Below are positions 1 through 7,772 of a stretch of 64,000 nt of DNA, piece by piece. A program made the position numbers and the translations under genes. The notes under the pieces were generated by a model, which saw nothing but the letters and a program-made list of their open reading frames with translations, did not search any database and had not been told where the DNA came from. Location of the stretch: IMG/VR virus record IMGVR_UViG_3300042090_002370, positions 62,001 through 126,000 of that record; one strand, written 5' to 3'. Source of the DNA: a virus. The first letter of the stretch is position 1; every line of letters begins with the position of its first letter.

Positions 1-1378
1 CGGCGGAGCCCATATGGATGTCCTTGCCGTCGAGGAAGATCTGAATCATGTCTCGAGCGCCCATGGGATTCTCGGGCGTGACGGTGGCGCAGGCCAGGAG
101 CCGCATCTCGAGTGCCGCGTAGTCGGCAACGATGAGTGTGTTGCCGCTGTTAGGCTGTGGCTGGAACGCGCCGCGTAGTCTGAACCTGTCCTTGTCGGGC
201 GTTGGGACGTTCTGCAGGTTAGGATTAGATGAGCTTAGCCGTCCAGTGCGCGCGATGTCTTGGTTGAACCGCGTGTGCATACGGCCGAAGCTGTCGCGGT
301 GTTGGTCGACGTTGTTGATGTACGTACTGAGGAGCTTCTCCAGCTTTGAATACTCCTCGAGCGCGTCTGCCATAGGGCTCTCCTCGGCGTAGTGCTCGAG
401 GAACTTTTTGTCGATACTGGCCTTCTTGACGCCGCTCTTGCCGCCCTTGGTCATCATGAGCGGCCGCAACCCCTCCATGTTCAGGAAGTAGTCGCGTTTC
501 TGCTCGACCGAGTTCGGGTTGAAGTTGACGTTACCTGATAGCTGAACCATCTTCATCTTCAGCTCGTCGAGCGTCCGCTGCATACCGGTACCAAGGTTGG
601 TCAGGTAGTCCTTGTTGACGTAGACGCCGTTGCGCTCGCAGCCGAAGAGCACCTTGGTGAACGGTACCTCGGTCAGGAAGAACAGGTCGGCCATGGTCGG
701 CAGCCACTCTGGGTAGAGTGTGTTGAGCCGCTCGTGCTCGAGTTCCTTCCTCAGTTTCTCGTAGATGCATAAGGTGCCGTACGCGTCGTTGGAGGCGTAG
801 TCGACGAGTTTCTCGAGGTTGTCCTTCTCGAAGCGCTTGAGGAGCTCGTGAATCTCTTCTCGTCGATTGGGGTAAACGAGCTTGCCGGCATTGGTTTTGG
901 TGGCGCCGACCAGCTTGGGCGGTTTGCTGGTGTCGGGAACCATCTCACGCGGGAACGTGTCGAAGAAGTCGGTCCAGCGCCAGCCGAGGACGCTCTTAGC
1001 CATGTCCTTCAGCTTGTGGGACTCCTCTTCGTAGAGGAGCGCGTGCATAACTTGCGTGTCGGCGCAGTCGCCGGCGAACTGAACACCGACATTGCTCAGC
1101 ATGTGCATGTCGAACTTCGCGTTGGCGAAGACCCAGCGTACTGTCTCGTCCACGAAGGAATCGTGGAAGTATCGCAGCGTTTCAATGGGCATGCAGACAC
1201 GGCGCTGTCCCCAAGACAGCGACCAGAAGAGCGGCATGTCCTTCCACACCACGAGGCCTGTCGTCTCGGTGTCTATAGCGAGGACGTCTTGGTCACGTAC
1301 TTCTCGTACTAAGCCGTCTAGCCGCTCGTCCCCCATGGGGTACCACTCGGCATCCGGCATGTCGATGTTCCAACCCAT
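1..1378 (-). CDS. Family A DNA polymerase with 3'-5' exonuclease domain (partial)
   Basis: Replicative DNA polymerase of the Pol I type; the C-terminal part lies beyond the window start. Translation from ATG 1378 (AGGAG just upstream) gives about 459 residues. Exonuclease motifs are visible: DTETTGL (Exo I) near residue 40, FANAKFDMHML (Exo II) and YASNDAYGT (Exo III). Near the cut end lie RTGRLSSSNPNLQNVP and motif A DYAALEMRLLA, both typical of family A. The finger and remaining palm motifs fall outside. It is the last visible gene of the leftward helicase-primase unit, separated from the preceding gene by a UUCG hairpin. Assignment is secure; full length cannot be judged. Confidence 0.95.
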   Translation of the reverse strand, partial: MGWNIDMPDAEWYPMGDERLDGLVREVRDQDVLAIDTETTGLVVWKDMPLFWSLSWGQRRVCMPIETLRYFHDSFVDETVRWVFANAKFDMHMLSNVGVQFAGDCADTQVMHALLYEEESHKLKDMAKSVLGWRWTDFFDTFPREMVPDTSKPPKLVGATKTNAGKLVYPNRREEIHELLKRFEKDNLEKLVDYASNDAYGTLCIYEKLRKELEHERLNTLYPEWLPTMADLFFLTEVPFTKVLFGCERNGVYVNKDYLTNLGTGMQRTLDELKMKMVQLSGNVNFNPNSVEQKRDYFLNMEGLRPLMMTKGGKSGVKKASIDKKFLEHYAEESPMADALEEYSKLEKLLSTYINNVDQHRDSFGRMHTRFNQDIARTGRLSSSNPNLQNVPTPDKDRFRLRGAFQPQPNSGNTLIVADYAALEMRLLACATVTPENPMGARDMIQIFLDGKDIHMGSA

Positions 1379-1400
1379 AGCTCTCCTAGTGTGCATGGAA

Positions 1401-1418
1401 CCCCGCCCGAAGGCGGGG
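1401..1418 (-). promoter_or_regulatory. UUCG-tetraloop hairpin between genes
   Basis: Read leftward, CCCCGCC-TTCG-GGCGGGG forms a perfect 7-bp G+C stem closed by a C(UUCG)G tetraloop, a very stable RNA fold. It lies between the zinc-rich gene and the polymerase start. No T-run follows, so it looks more like an attenuator, processing or mRNA-stability element than a full terminator. Confidence 0.6.
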
Positions 1419-1435
1419 CTCCGCGCACGGTGGCC

Positions 1436-2644
1436 TCAGCTTGTCTTGGGGCCGTAGTTGGTGAACGGCTGTGTTCCTGGTGCGCCAGTTACTGGCGTAC
1501 GCCCGGTGGTTGGCGGTGCGGCACCAAATCGAGAGATCTGATACTCCATCGAGTCTGGGGCGTAGCGGGCGACGAGGTCTACGGGTACAGCCATCTCTGC
1601 AAAGTCAGGTGCGACAGGTCGCGGCGGTGACCAACCCATGACTTGTAGCATTTTGGCCTTCTGGCCTGGTACCTCGGTGAGTTGTACGCGAATGTCGACG
1701 TCGAACAGCCCGGCGCGCTTACCAACCTGACCGAGCTTTTCGCATTCTACGCAGATGATCTCTTCGCGAAGTAGGCTCTTCTCGCCGCAGGCCGGGCATT
1801 CGTATGGCCGGTCCGTAAGCTTGTAGATCTCGTCCCATTTCAGTGAGGTGTTGCTCATGTCGATGGCAGGTTCGCCGCAGTGGCGGCAAGCCCAGACGAG
1901 GCTTCGGATAGGCGACTCGGTGCGGCCGTCTGGCTTGAGGTCCATTGTGCGGCAGACGGCGCACGACTGCCCGATGTTGACCTCAGAAGCGATGAGCACT
2001 TGGTTGTGCGTGTAGCTCATCGGCCAGTGGGACATATTGCCGAAGCGTTTCTCCTTACCGGCGCGGCAGGCATCGCAGCCCTGCCCTTGGCATTTTACCC
2101 AGTTGAAGAAAGCCTCACCGGTTTTGTTGTTGATCTTGAGCTGACCAGTAGCATGATCGATGGATTCGAGCTTGTGATACGGGCCATAATCCAGAACGGA
2201 GATCACGTACTTGTCGACACGGCTGATGGTCTTCGATTCGAGTCGGTTGGTCTTTGGGTCACGTACAGCGGTTTCCCAGAAGATGTCGCAGCCTCTGCAT
2301 GGCGCTCTCTTGCTCTTGATGTTGGCGAACGGCCCTGCGCTGCAGATTGCGCTCTTGCCCTTTCCAGTAGGGCTGCCTAGGAAGTGTTCGGTGAACGTGA
2401 TGTAGTCAGCCGGTAATTCTACGAGCTGTACGTCGTCGCCTGTACCGATGGCGTGCTGTTGTAGGTAGTGCCCTGCGATGAGGCGGATGGTGTCGGGGGA
2501 ACCAACAGTGGGCGTGTATTGATCTACGAAGTATGGCAGGCGGCCCTTTGGGCCGCGTGTGACAAGGTCACGGCCGAATGATTGAACAGTTTGGCGTAGT
2601 GAGCCGCCGGCGAGTGCAAGACGAGGATCTTTTCCGAATGCCAT
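1436..2644 (-). CDS. Cysteine-rich zinc-binding protein of the replication operon
   Basis: 402 residues with at least six CxxC pairs (CRGC, CDAC, CAVC, CRHC, CPAC, CVEC), suggesting three or more zinc ribbons between residues about 85 and 310. The C-terminal tail is Pro/Thr/Gly rich. It lies between primase and DNA polymerase, a position where phages often encode a single-stranded DNA-binding or loader protein, and T4 gp32 also binds zinc. No specific family is recognised, so an ssDNA-binding role is inference from position only. It could also be a transcription or recombination factor. Confidence 0.8.
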   Translation of the reverse strand: MAFGKDPRLALAGGSLRQTVQSFGRDLVTRGPKGRLPYFVDQYTPTVGSPDTIRLIAGHYLQQHAIGTGDDVQLVELPADYITFTEHFLGSPTGKGKSAICSAGPFANIKSKRAPCRGCDIFWETAVRDPKTNRLESKTISRVDKYVISVLDYGPYHKLESIDHATGQLKINNKTGEAFFNWVKCQGQGCDACRAGKEKRFGNMSHWPMSYTHNQVLIASEVNIGQSCAVCRTMDLKPDGRTESPIRSLVWACRHCGEPAIDMSNTSLKWDEIYKLTDRPYECPACGEKSLLREEIICVECEKLGQVGKRAGLFDVDIRVQLTEVPGQKAKMLQVMGWSPPRPVAPDFAEMAVPVDLVARYAPDSMEYQISRFGAAPPTTGRTPVTGAPGTQPFTNYGPKTS

Positions 2645-2659
2645 GATAGGACGACCTTT

Positions 2660-3649
2660 CTACTGTGTGCTGGTTGCAACTTGCTTTTGGTACCAAACTC
2701 CGAATGTAACTGCTGTTGTAACAGCGTCTGCTACCTCTTCTGGTGTTAGGTCACTCGGCTGAGGCGCTGCGTATTCTACGAAGCGCACTCCACCAGCGCG
2801 TCCGAGGAGCGCCTCGGCGGCTTTGAGCGTGCCGTTCAAGCCGGCTTCGTTGTTGTCGAGCATCAGGTAGATGGGAACTTCGTGTTTGACGAGCCACCAC
2901 CTCTGCTCTTTTGAAAGGGCGGAGCCGAGTAGGGCGACTACGGTACTTACGCCTGCTTGCGCTACGCGCATAGCGGCCTTGAAGCCCTCCACGACGACGA
3001 TGAAGCGGTCGTTGAAAGGGGTCTTGTCGAGCGCCTCCTTGCATTCACGGGCGTGCCAGATGATGGCCCGCTTTTCGGTCTTCCGTTCTGCCAGACCGAA
3101 GTCCTTGTACTCTTTGTCGTAGACCTTGTAACGGGGTGTGGCGCCTGTGAGGTTTCGTCCGCTGATGCCGACTAGCCGACCTTCCAGATCGCGCAATGGG
3201 AATGTGACGCGTTGATGCAGCTCGTCGAATCCTACGCTGAATGCCTGGCAGACTTCGGGGGAGAACCCTTCGTCGGCCATAAGCTGCGGGTAGTAGTTGA
3301 ATAGGCCTAGTATACCTTCTGGTAGCGGCTCACTTGTTGGTGCTACGGGGTTGAGTGGGTTGCCTGGGTCCGGTATATACTTTGCGACTTCGTCGAGGAT
3401 GCGCTGGTATCCGGCGATAATGTTGGCGTGCGTGAGCCCAATGTTGCGCAGGAAGGTGTAGAAGTTACCACTTGCGTGACAGGAGTGGCAGAACCAGAGG
3501 CCGCTGTTTACGTTGATTGCGAATGACGGGCCGTGCTCCTCGCTGCCATCTAACTTACGATGGAAGGGGCAGATAGCCATCGCGTTTTCATTGCCGGACG
3601 ACTTTACTTTCTTGAGGTATCGCCTAGCGATATCGAGGACCTCGGTCAT
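2660..3649 (-). CDS. DNA primase, CHC2 zinc finger plus TOPRIM
   Basis: 329-residue DnaG-like primase that would make RNA primers at the fork. A CHC2-type zinc finger is formed by C27, H30, C54 and C57. The TOPRIM segment has the glutamate motif VVVEGFKAA (about residue 216) and LMLDNNEAG (about 260). The second Asp of the usual DxD motif is Asn here. No C-terminal helicase-interaction domain is obvious, and the protein is shorter than bacterial DnaG (about 600). Its ATG overlaps the helicase stop (ATGA), so the two are translationally coupled. Confidence 0.93.
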   Translation of the reverse strand: MTEVLDIARRYLKKVKSSGNENAMAICPFHRKLDGSEEHGPSFAINVNSGLWFCHSCHASGNFYTFLRNIGLTHANIIAGYQRILDEVAKYIPDPGNPLNPVAPTSEPLPEGILGLFNYYPQLMADEGFSPEVCQAFSVGFDELHQRVTFPLRDLEGRLVGISGRNLTGATPRYKVYDKEYKDFGLAERKTEKRAIIWHARECKEALDKTPFNDRFIVVVEGFKAAMRVAQAGVSTVVALLGSALSKEQRWWLVKHEVPIYLMLDNNEAGLNGTLKAAEALLGRAGGVRFVEYAAPQPSDLTPEEVADAVTTAVTFGVWYQKQVATSTQ

Positions 3650-5061
3650 GCTGGTTTTACTGCCTTTAGTTGTTCGGCTAGATCCTTGTCATGTGTATCG
3701 GGTTCTGTAGGCTGCCCGCCCTTCTTGCCTTTCTTCGGCTTCTTCTCGTCCTCCCCCTGGTCACCCTCGACAGCTTTCTTGATGTCATGTTCTTGGAGTA
3801 TGGAGTGCTGCGTGAAATTCTTGGCTGGTATGGCGTGGATGCGTATTCCGTGAAGAGCGAACTCGCGACTGCCGCCTACAACCAGGCTGATAGTTGGAGC
3901 CTCCTTGTCGGCAATTACGCGTGCGAACATTGTTGCGTCCTGGCCGACGGCATCCGAGTAGGCGATCTCTCCGCTGCTGGCCTGGCCGTGGCCCTCAGCT
4001 TTACGATTCGCTTGAATTGTGGCGATGATCGGCACGTTCGTGCCGAGGTTCATGTCTCGCAGATCGCGTGAGATATTCATTACGCGCTGGTGGTCGCTTG
4101 TGTGCTTTCTGGAGTCGCTCATGAGATAGAAGCCGTCAACGAACACGATGTCCGGCTCGTACTGTTTGACCTTTGACCTTAACCACGGGACGTTGTCGTT
4201 TCCCGGTCCGACCTCGCGCCCGTTTACTACCTGGATAAGGTTGGCGAGGAATCGGTCGTTACGAAGGTCTTCGAGGAACCGAGCGAACTTGTGCTCGTCG
4301 TTCGGTTCTAGTGGGTTGAACTTAGACATTACGGCCCCGCGGAGCTCTCGGTAGCCGAAGAACAAGATACAGGCGAGCGTTCTCAAGTAAACGTTGTCTG
4401 GTGTCATCTCTTTCGTGTAGACGACAACACGCTTCTGTTCGTGGAATGCCCAGGACAGAAGGTATGCAAGTACCCAGGTCTTCATCGACTTGGGTCTGCC
4501 GTAGAATACGATGAAGTCATCCGGTTGCAGACCGAAGGTCTCTGCTTGCAGCGCGGGCCATGGCCAGCGCATTTTGGCGAAGTCGCGCCCCTCTTTCGCC
4601 CACTCTTTACGCTGCCACGCACTCTCCACCCCCTGTAAAATGGACATGTCTGTGTTGGCCGCGCAGCCGAGTGCCTGATACGTCTGCAGCTTTGACTGCA
4701 GTTCGCTGATTGGACCCATCGGATCGACTTGCGGTAGGGACATCGCCTGCGAGAATTTTACGGCATCCCTCTCGCATTGCGCTCGTACGCGCTGTCGGCG
4801 CACCTCACTACAGAGCCCTTTGATGCTGGTCCCGGGCATGTCGTCGCCCATGCTGAAGTCCATCTGGTGGTGCGCACTCAGTGTGGACGTGTCTATTATG
4901 GACCCTGCTGTACGCGGGTCTGTGTAGTAGCTGAAGATAGAAGTCCAAAGCACTCTCGCTTCGTCAGAGATGAAGTCGTCTGCTGTGATCCCGAATGAAA
5001 GAGCTGTTTCGATGTCACGAGATTTCAGAACGCGATAGCACAACGCCATTTGGTAGCTCAT
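3646..5061 (-). CDS. Replicative DnaB-type helicase
   Basis: 471-residue RecA-fold helicase. The N-terminal about 60 residues resemble the DnaB N-terminal helical domain. The P-loop is GRPKSMKT (188-195): Lys194 and Thr195 are kept but Met replaces the usual Gly before Lys. The Walker B strand is PDIVFVDGF, near residue 300. The C-terminus (about 430-471) is a Lys/Glu-rich tail. It starts at ATG 5061 behind GGAGGG and a GCGGAATAAGG element 35 bases upstream, so it is the first gene of the helicase-primase-polymerase unit. Confidence 0.92.
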   Translation of the reverse strand: MSYQMALCYRVLKSRDIETALSFGITADDFISDEARVLWTSIFSYYTDPRTAGSIIDTSTLSAHHQMDFSMGDDMPGTSIKGLCSEVRRQRVRAQCERDAVKFSQAMSLPQVDPMGPISELQSKLQTYQALGCAANTDMSILQGVESAWQRKEWAKEGRDFAKMRWPWPALQAETFGLQPDDFIVFYGRPKSMKTWVLAYLLSWAFHEQKRVVVYTKEMTPDNVYLRTLACILFFGYRELRGAVMSKFNPLEPNDEHKFARFLEDLRNDRFLANLIQVVNGREVGPGNDNVPWLRSKVKQYEPDIVFVDGFYLMSDSRKHTSDHQRVMNISRDLRDMNLGTNVPIIATIQANRKAEGHGQASSGEIAYSDAVGQDATMFARVIADKEAPTISLVVGGSREFALHGIRIHAIPAKNFTQHSILQEHDIKKAVEGDQGEDEKKPKKGKKGGQPTEPDTHDKDLAEQLKAVKPA

Positions 5062-5096
5062 TCACCCTCCGTGGACGCGTAATCTGTATGCGACGC

Positions 5097-5108
5097 CCTT
5101 ATTCCGCC
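5097..5108 (-). promoter_or_regulatory. GCGGAATAAGG promoter-like element before helicase
   Basis: The leftward strand reads GGCGGAATAAGG, 35 bases before the helicase ATG. It matches the GCGGNATAAG motif found before several other first genes here. No clear -35 box is seen. The promoter role is inference from recurrence and position. Confidence 0.5.
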
Positions 5109-5139
5109 AACGCGAGACAATGTGCAGCCCCGCGGAGCT

Positions 5140-5217
5140 AAAAAAAGGCGGCGCAGGCCGGACCGTCAACATGGCTCCGTTTTCGAAGCCATGTCAACGT
5201 GCCGAAGCCCCTTTTTT
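5140..5217. terminator. Nested inverted repeat, likely bidirectional terminator
   Basis: The 208-base gap 5062-5269 holds a nested palindrome. The outer arms are AAAAAAGG (5141-5148) and CCTTTTTT (5210-5217); the inner arms are ACATGGCT (5169-5176) and AGCCATGT (5187-5194) with a 10-base loop. Read leftward, a G+C-rich segment runs into T7 then AGCTCC. It sits after the small-gene operon and before the helicase promoter, so it probably ends leftward transcripts from the 10111 unit. Confidence 0.55.
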
Positions 5218-5269
5218 CTCGTGTCTTGTGGTGGCCCACAGCCGTAGCCACTAGGGGTTGTGGACGAGC

Positions 5270-5602
5270 TCAGACCTGCTCGGCGCCGCTTTCTCCGAGG
5301 TGGTCGCCGAGCCCTGTTGGGGGTTGTGCGCCGCCCCTTTGAGCGGTGACAGTATTGGCAGTGAGCTCGCCACCGCTCTCGAGGTGCTTCATGCCAAGGT
5401 CGAGCTCCATCATCTCACGCAGCTCCTTCAGCTTTGCGATGGTGGGTGGGGACCATGTGCTGTTGGTGGTCCACCCGTGCGTCTCCCCTGTCTTGGAGTC
5501 GACGAAGGCGGCCTTGGCCTTGAACTCCAATGTGGGGCCTAGGAAGACTGCTGTGAACTCGCCGACGGCCACGCCGTCAAACTTCGTGACTCCCTTGATC
5601 AT
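5270..5602 (-). CDS. Hypothetical protein
   Basis: 110 residues, family not recognised. The first about 75 residues alternate hydrophobic and charged positions and include FLGPTLEFKAKAAFVD, suggesting a small beta-rich fold, followed by a short helical stretch KLKELREMMELDL. The C-terminus is Gly/Gln/Thr rich and probably disordered. The ATG overlaps the stop of the upstream gene (ATGA), so it is co-translated with the next two genes of the leftward operon. It is the last gene before the 5.1-kb palindrome. Confidence 0.7.
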   Translation of the reverse strand: MIKGVTKFDGVAVGEFTAVFLGPTLEFKAKAAFVDSKTGETHGWTTNSTWSPPTIAKLKELREMMELDLGMKHLESGGELTANTVTAQRGGAQPPTGLGDHLGESGAEQV

Positions 5603-5898
5603 TCTGCTTTCTTTCCTGCCAGGATAGAAAAGCCGCCTTGCATGTACTCGATGGCTTTGAGTAGGGCGAGCTCAGCGGCGCGGTCGAGTGTGGGCTCGTT
5701 CTGGTCGCAAGTGAGATTCACGACGGCTGTGATTTTCACGTCGCCGAAGTTCTGTGAGGTACCGACATTGAAGCCGACGTTTCCATGAATGGCTCCAGGT
5801 GTTGCGAGCTGAGCGAACTGGTCTTCCTTGAGGACCTCGCGTTTGAGAACCTCAGCCGGCCCGTCGCCCACTTGTACTTCTACGCGCACCTCGTTCAA
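5599..5898 (-). CDS. Hypothetical protein
   Basis: 99 residues, not recognised. The N-terminal half reads as beta strands (EVRVEVQVGDG, DVKITAVVNLTC) and the C-terminal third as an amphipathic helix (DRAAELALLKAIEYMQ). It overlaps both neighbours by ATGA junctions, indicating tight coupling in one operon with the 110- and 147-residue proteins. It could be a small accessory factor for replication or nucleotide metabolism, but nothing specific supports that. Confidence 0.72.
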   Translation of the reverse strand: MNEVRVEVQVGDGPAEVLKREVLKEDQFAQLATPGAIHGNVGFNVGTSQNFGDVKITAVVNLTCDQNEPTLDRAAELALLKAIEYMQGGFSILAGKKAE

Positions 5899-6338
5899 GG
5901 CGTCACCAGCTTAGGTGGCATGTGATAATTCACAATTTCTTTGCGCACGAGGCTCACGACTTCGTCCTTGATCTTACTGTTGGGCATTGTAACGGCGGCG
6001 TCGAAGCGGCCTTTGTCGATGGCGTAAGTTGTTGTATTACTGATAGCGCCGCCCACTTGCAGAAAGAGCTCACGTCCTACTGCATCGTAGAGCGCTTCTG
6101 GATCGTACTTGACCGAGACCTGGTAGGCGTCGAAGGGGCCGCACTTCACCTCTTGTTGCCTCACCGCCTTCTCCGCTTGCTCCAGTTCGGAGTTGTACCG
6201 GTCTACGAGGTGTGCGAACTGTTCGAATACAGCCGCGTTGTCGGCCTTGAACTCCTCGAGTGCTGCTTTGGCGTCGAGAAATCTGAGTACCTCGAGAAAT
6301 TCCTCGGGCGGTTTTGTGACGATGCTCTTCTTCTTCAC
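5895..6338 (-). CDS. Hypothetical protein with central coiled coil
   Basis: 147 residues, family not recognised. Residues about 20-65 are a charged helical stretch with heptad character (EEFKADNAAVFEQFAHLVD onward), followed by a mixed alpha/beta segment ending in DEVVSLVRKEI. The start overlaps the glycosylase gene end (ATGA). Highly basic N-terminus MKKKS. Part of the coupled small-gene set downstream of the uracil-DNA glycosylase. Confidence 0.75.
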   Translation of the reverse strand: MKKKSIVTKPPEEFLEVLRFLDAKAALEEFKADNAAVFEQFAHLVDRYNSELEQAEKAVRQQEVKCGPFDAYQVSVKYDPEALYDAVGRELFLQVGGAISNTTTYAIDKGRFDAAVTMPNSKIKDEVVSLVRKEIVNYHMPPKLVTP

Positions 6339-7228
6339 TCGGATTCTCTTTCTAGTTCGTGGTGTAACTCGTCTGCTTCGACCTTCTCGCGCTCTGTCGG
6401 GATGACACCGAAGATTGCTTCGAGGTAGCTGTTGTACGTTTGTACGGCCTTGCGAATATCGCCAACGAATCTCTGAAATGGGTTGCCTGGGCCCTTGTCA
6501 GACAGTTGCCGCGCGACGTACGCCGGGTGCAGTGTGGGGACGAAGTAGTAGTAGACCTCATTCTGCTCTACTGGGTTCTGCCACTCCTTGCCGACTTTAC
6601 GTAACCATTGCTGCTTCTTTTCCGTGAGTACAGGTCGATAGCTCGCGCCAGGGATGGCGATCTGGGCAATCTCACCATGGTCACGTGTGATGGTGATACT
6701 GCGGCCGAGGAGCGCTTCGCACGCTGGCCCTCCGAGTCCCACGATGACGATGGGGTCGACCAGGTAGATCTCCTCGAGTAGCCGTGGCCTACACGCGCTC
6801 TTCTGCGGTGGCGTTGGCGGTTCGTCTCTGAACACCGGGTAGGAGATCTTCGTGCGATAGTCCATCCGCATCTGCGGTGAGCCGTCTGCTTGCGTTGCGA
6901 TGGCGCAAGAACGGCAGCAGACAATGTTGGTGATGTAGAAGTCTGTGAGCCCCAGGGTGTCTATGACACGGCGTAGAAGCTGACCGCTACGCCCAATGAA
7001 CGGCTCACCGTGTTGTTCTTCGTCTACACCGGGGCCCTCGCCGATGAACATTACGCTGTGATTGAAGCCGCGGCCGAAGACGAATTTGCCGTCTCGACGG
7101 ATGCGCTCTACGCCGAGATCACACTTGATGCAGGAGGACCAGTCCTCTCTCAGTGTAGCAAGTGACTTCCTGGCGTCTGGTCTAATGTCTTCGGACACGC
7201 CGCTGCCTTTCAGCCTCAGCAGCAACAT
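6335..7228 (-). CDS. Uracil-DNA glycosylase, family 4-like
   Basis: Removes uracil from DNA for base-excision repair. The motif GEGPGVDEEQHGEPFIGRSG with following ITNIVCCR matches the family 4/5 signature, and VPTLHPAYVAR matches the C-terminal His motif. Cysteines CIKC near the N-terminus plus two later Cys could ligate the 4Fe-4S cluster of this family. An insertion of about 30 residues separates the cluster cysteines. ATG 7228 gives 297 residues; GTG 7198 is an alternative closer to the upstream stop. The reading frame extends further upstream but that part is antisense-like and unlikely coding. Confidence 0.88.
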   Translation of the reverse strand: MLLLRLKGSGVSEDIRPDARKSLATLREDWSSCIKCDLGVERIRRDGKFVFGRGFNHSVMFIGEGPGVDEEQHGEPFIGRSGQLLRRVIDTLGLTDFYITNIVCCRSCAIATQADGSPQMRMDYRTKISYPVFRDEPPTPPQKSACRPRLLEEIYLVDPIVIVGLGGPACEALLGRSITITRDHGEIAQIAIPGASYRPVLTEKKQQWLRKVGKEWQNPVEQNEVYYYFVPTLHPAYVARQLSDKGPGNPFQRFVGDIRKAVQTYNSYLEAIFGVIPTEREKVEADELHHELERESE

Positions 7229-7772
7229 CCTGCGGCGTTGCAGACGTTGTGAGGCCAGTTTGATGCGCCATCGCGTCCTTGCGGTGCTGCTCGTTGAGCT
7301 CCTCTGCGTGCTGGCAGAATGCCCGAAGCGTGGCCTGATCATTTTTGTGCTGCTGACTGAAGACGTAGATGCTGTTCCCTCTTCGGAAGTGCATCATGGT
7401 GGGATGTAGGTTGAAGTCGATACCCCTGATTAGCGGCTGACGTTGTAAGCCCACCTGTGGCATTCTCGTCTCTGGGTCGACGAGCGGTTTGCCATCGGGA
7501 CCCGTGATAGCCACACGCGTTTCTTGTACACCGAAGAAATAGGTAGGAAAGAGCGTGAGGATGTCGGCCATCATGATGGCCTGCGCTGAGACCGCTTGCT
7601 TCGGCGGGTCATTCAGGCCCTTGGGCGCGTATGGATCTCTGAAGTCGAGTTGGTATACGCGGCCCAGGTAAGTCGCTGGCCCGTCCTGGATGCGTATCCA
7701 CGTCCCGTTCTTCGGGTCGGTTATTGGCTCGCCTTCGGCGTGTCCGTGAACATTTTCGGTGTCGTTTGACAT
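7182..7772 (-). CDS. Hypothetical protein
   Basis: 196 residues, not recognised. The central part (about 20-140) reads as a folded domain with a zone of conserved-looking aromatic residues (ILTLFPTYFFGVQETR, MHFRRGNSIYVFS). The C-terminal about 55 residues form a charged helix rich in Gln, Glu and Arg. It overlaps the end of the SF2 helicase by 52 bases and its own end overlaps the glycosylase start, so all three are in one leftward operon. Function unknown. Confidence 0.78.
   Translation of the reverse strand: MSNDTENVHGHAEGEPITDPKNGTWIRIQDGPATYLGRVYQLDFRDPYAPKGLNDPPKQAVSAQAIMMADILTLFPTYFFGVQETRVAITGPDGKPLVDPETRMPQVGLQRQPLIRGIDFNLHPTMMHFRRGNSIYVFSQQHKNDQATLRAFCQHAEELNEQHRKDAMAHQTGLTTSATPQDVAAEAERQRRVRRH

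Noticed and set aside
7229-7342. Upstream extension of the glycosylase frame
   Set aside because: The extra 38 residues are Arg/Ser/Thr-rich shadow of the gene that overlaps there.
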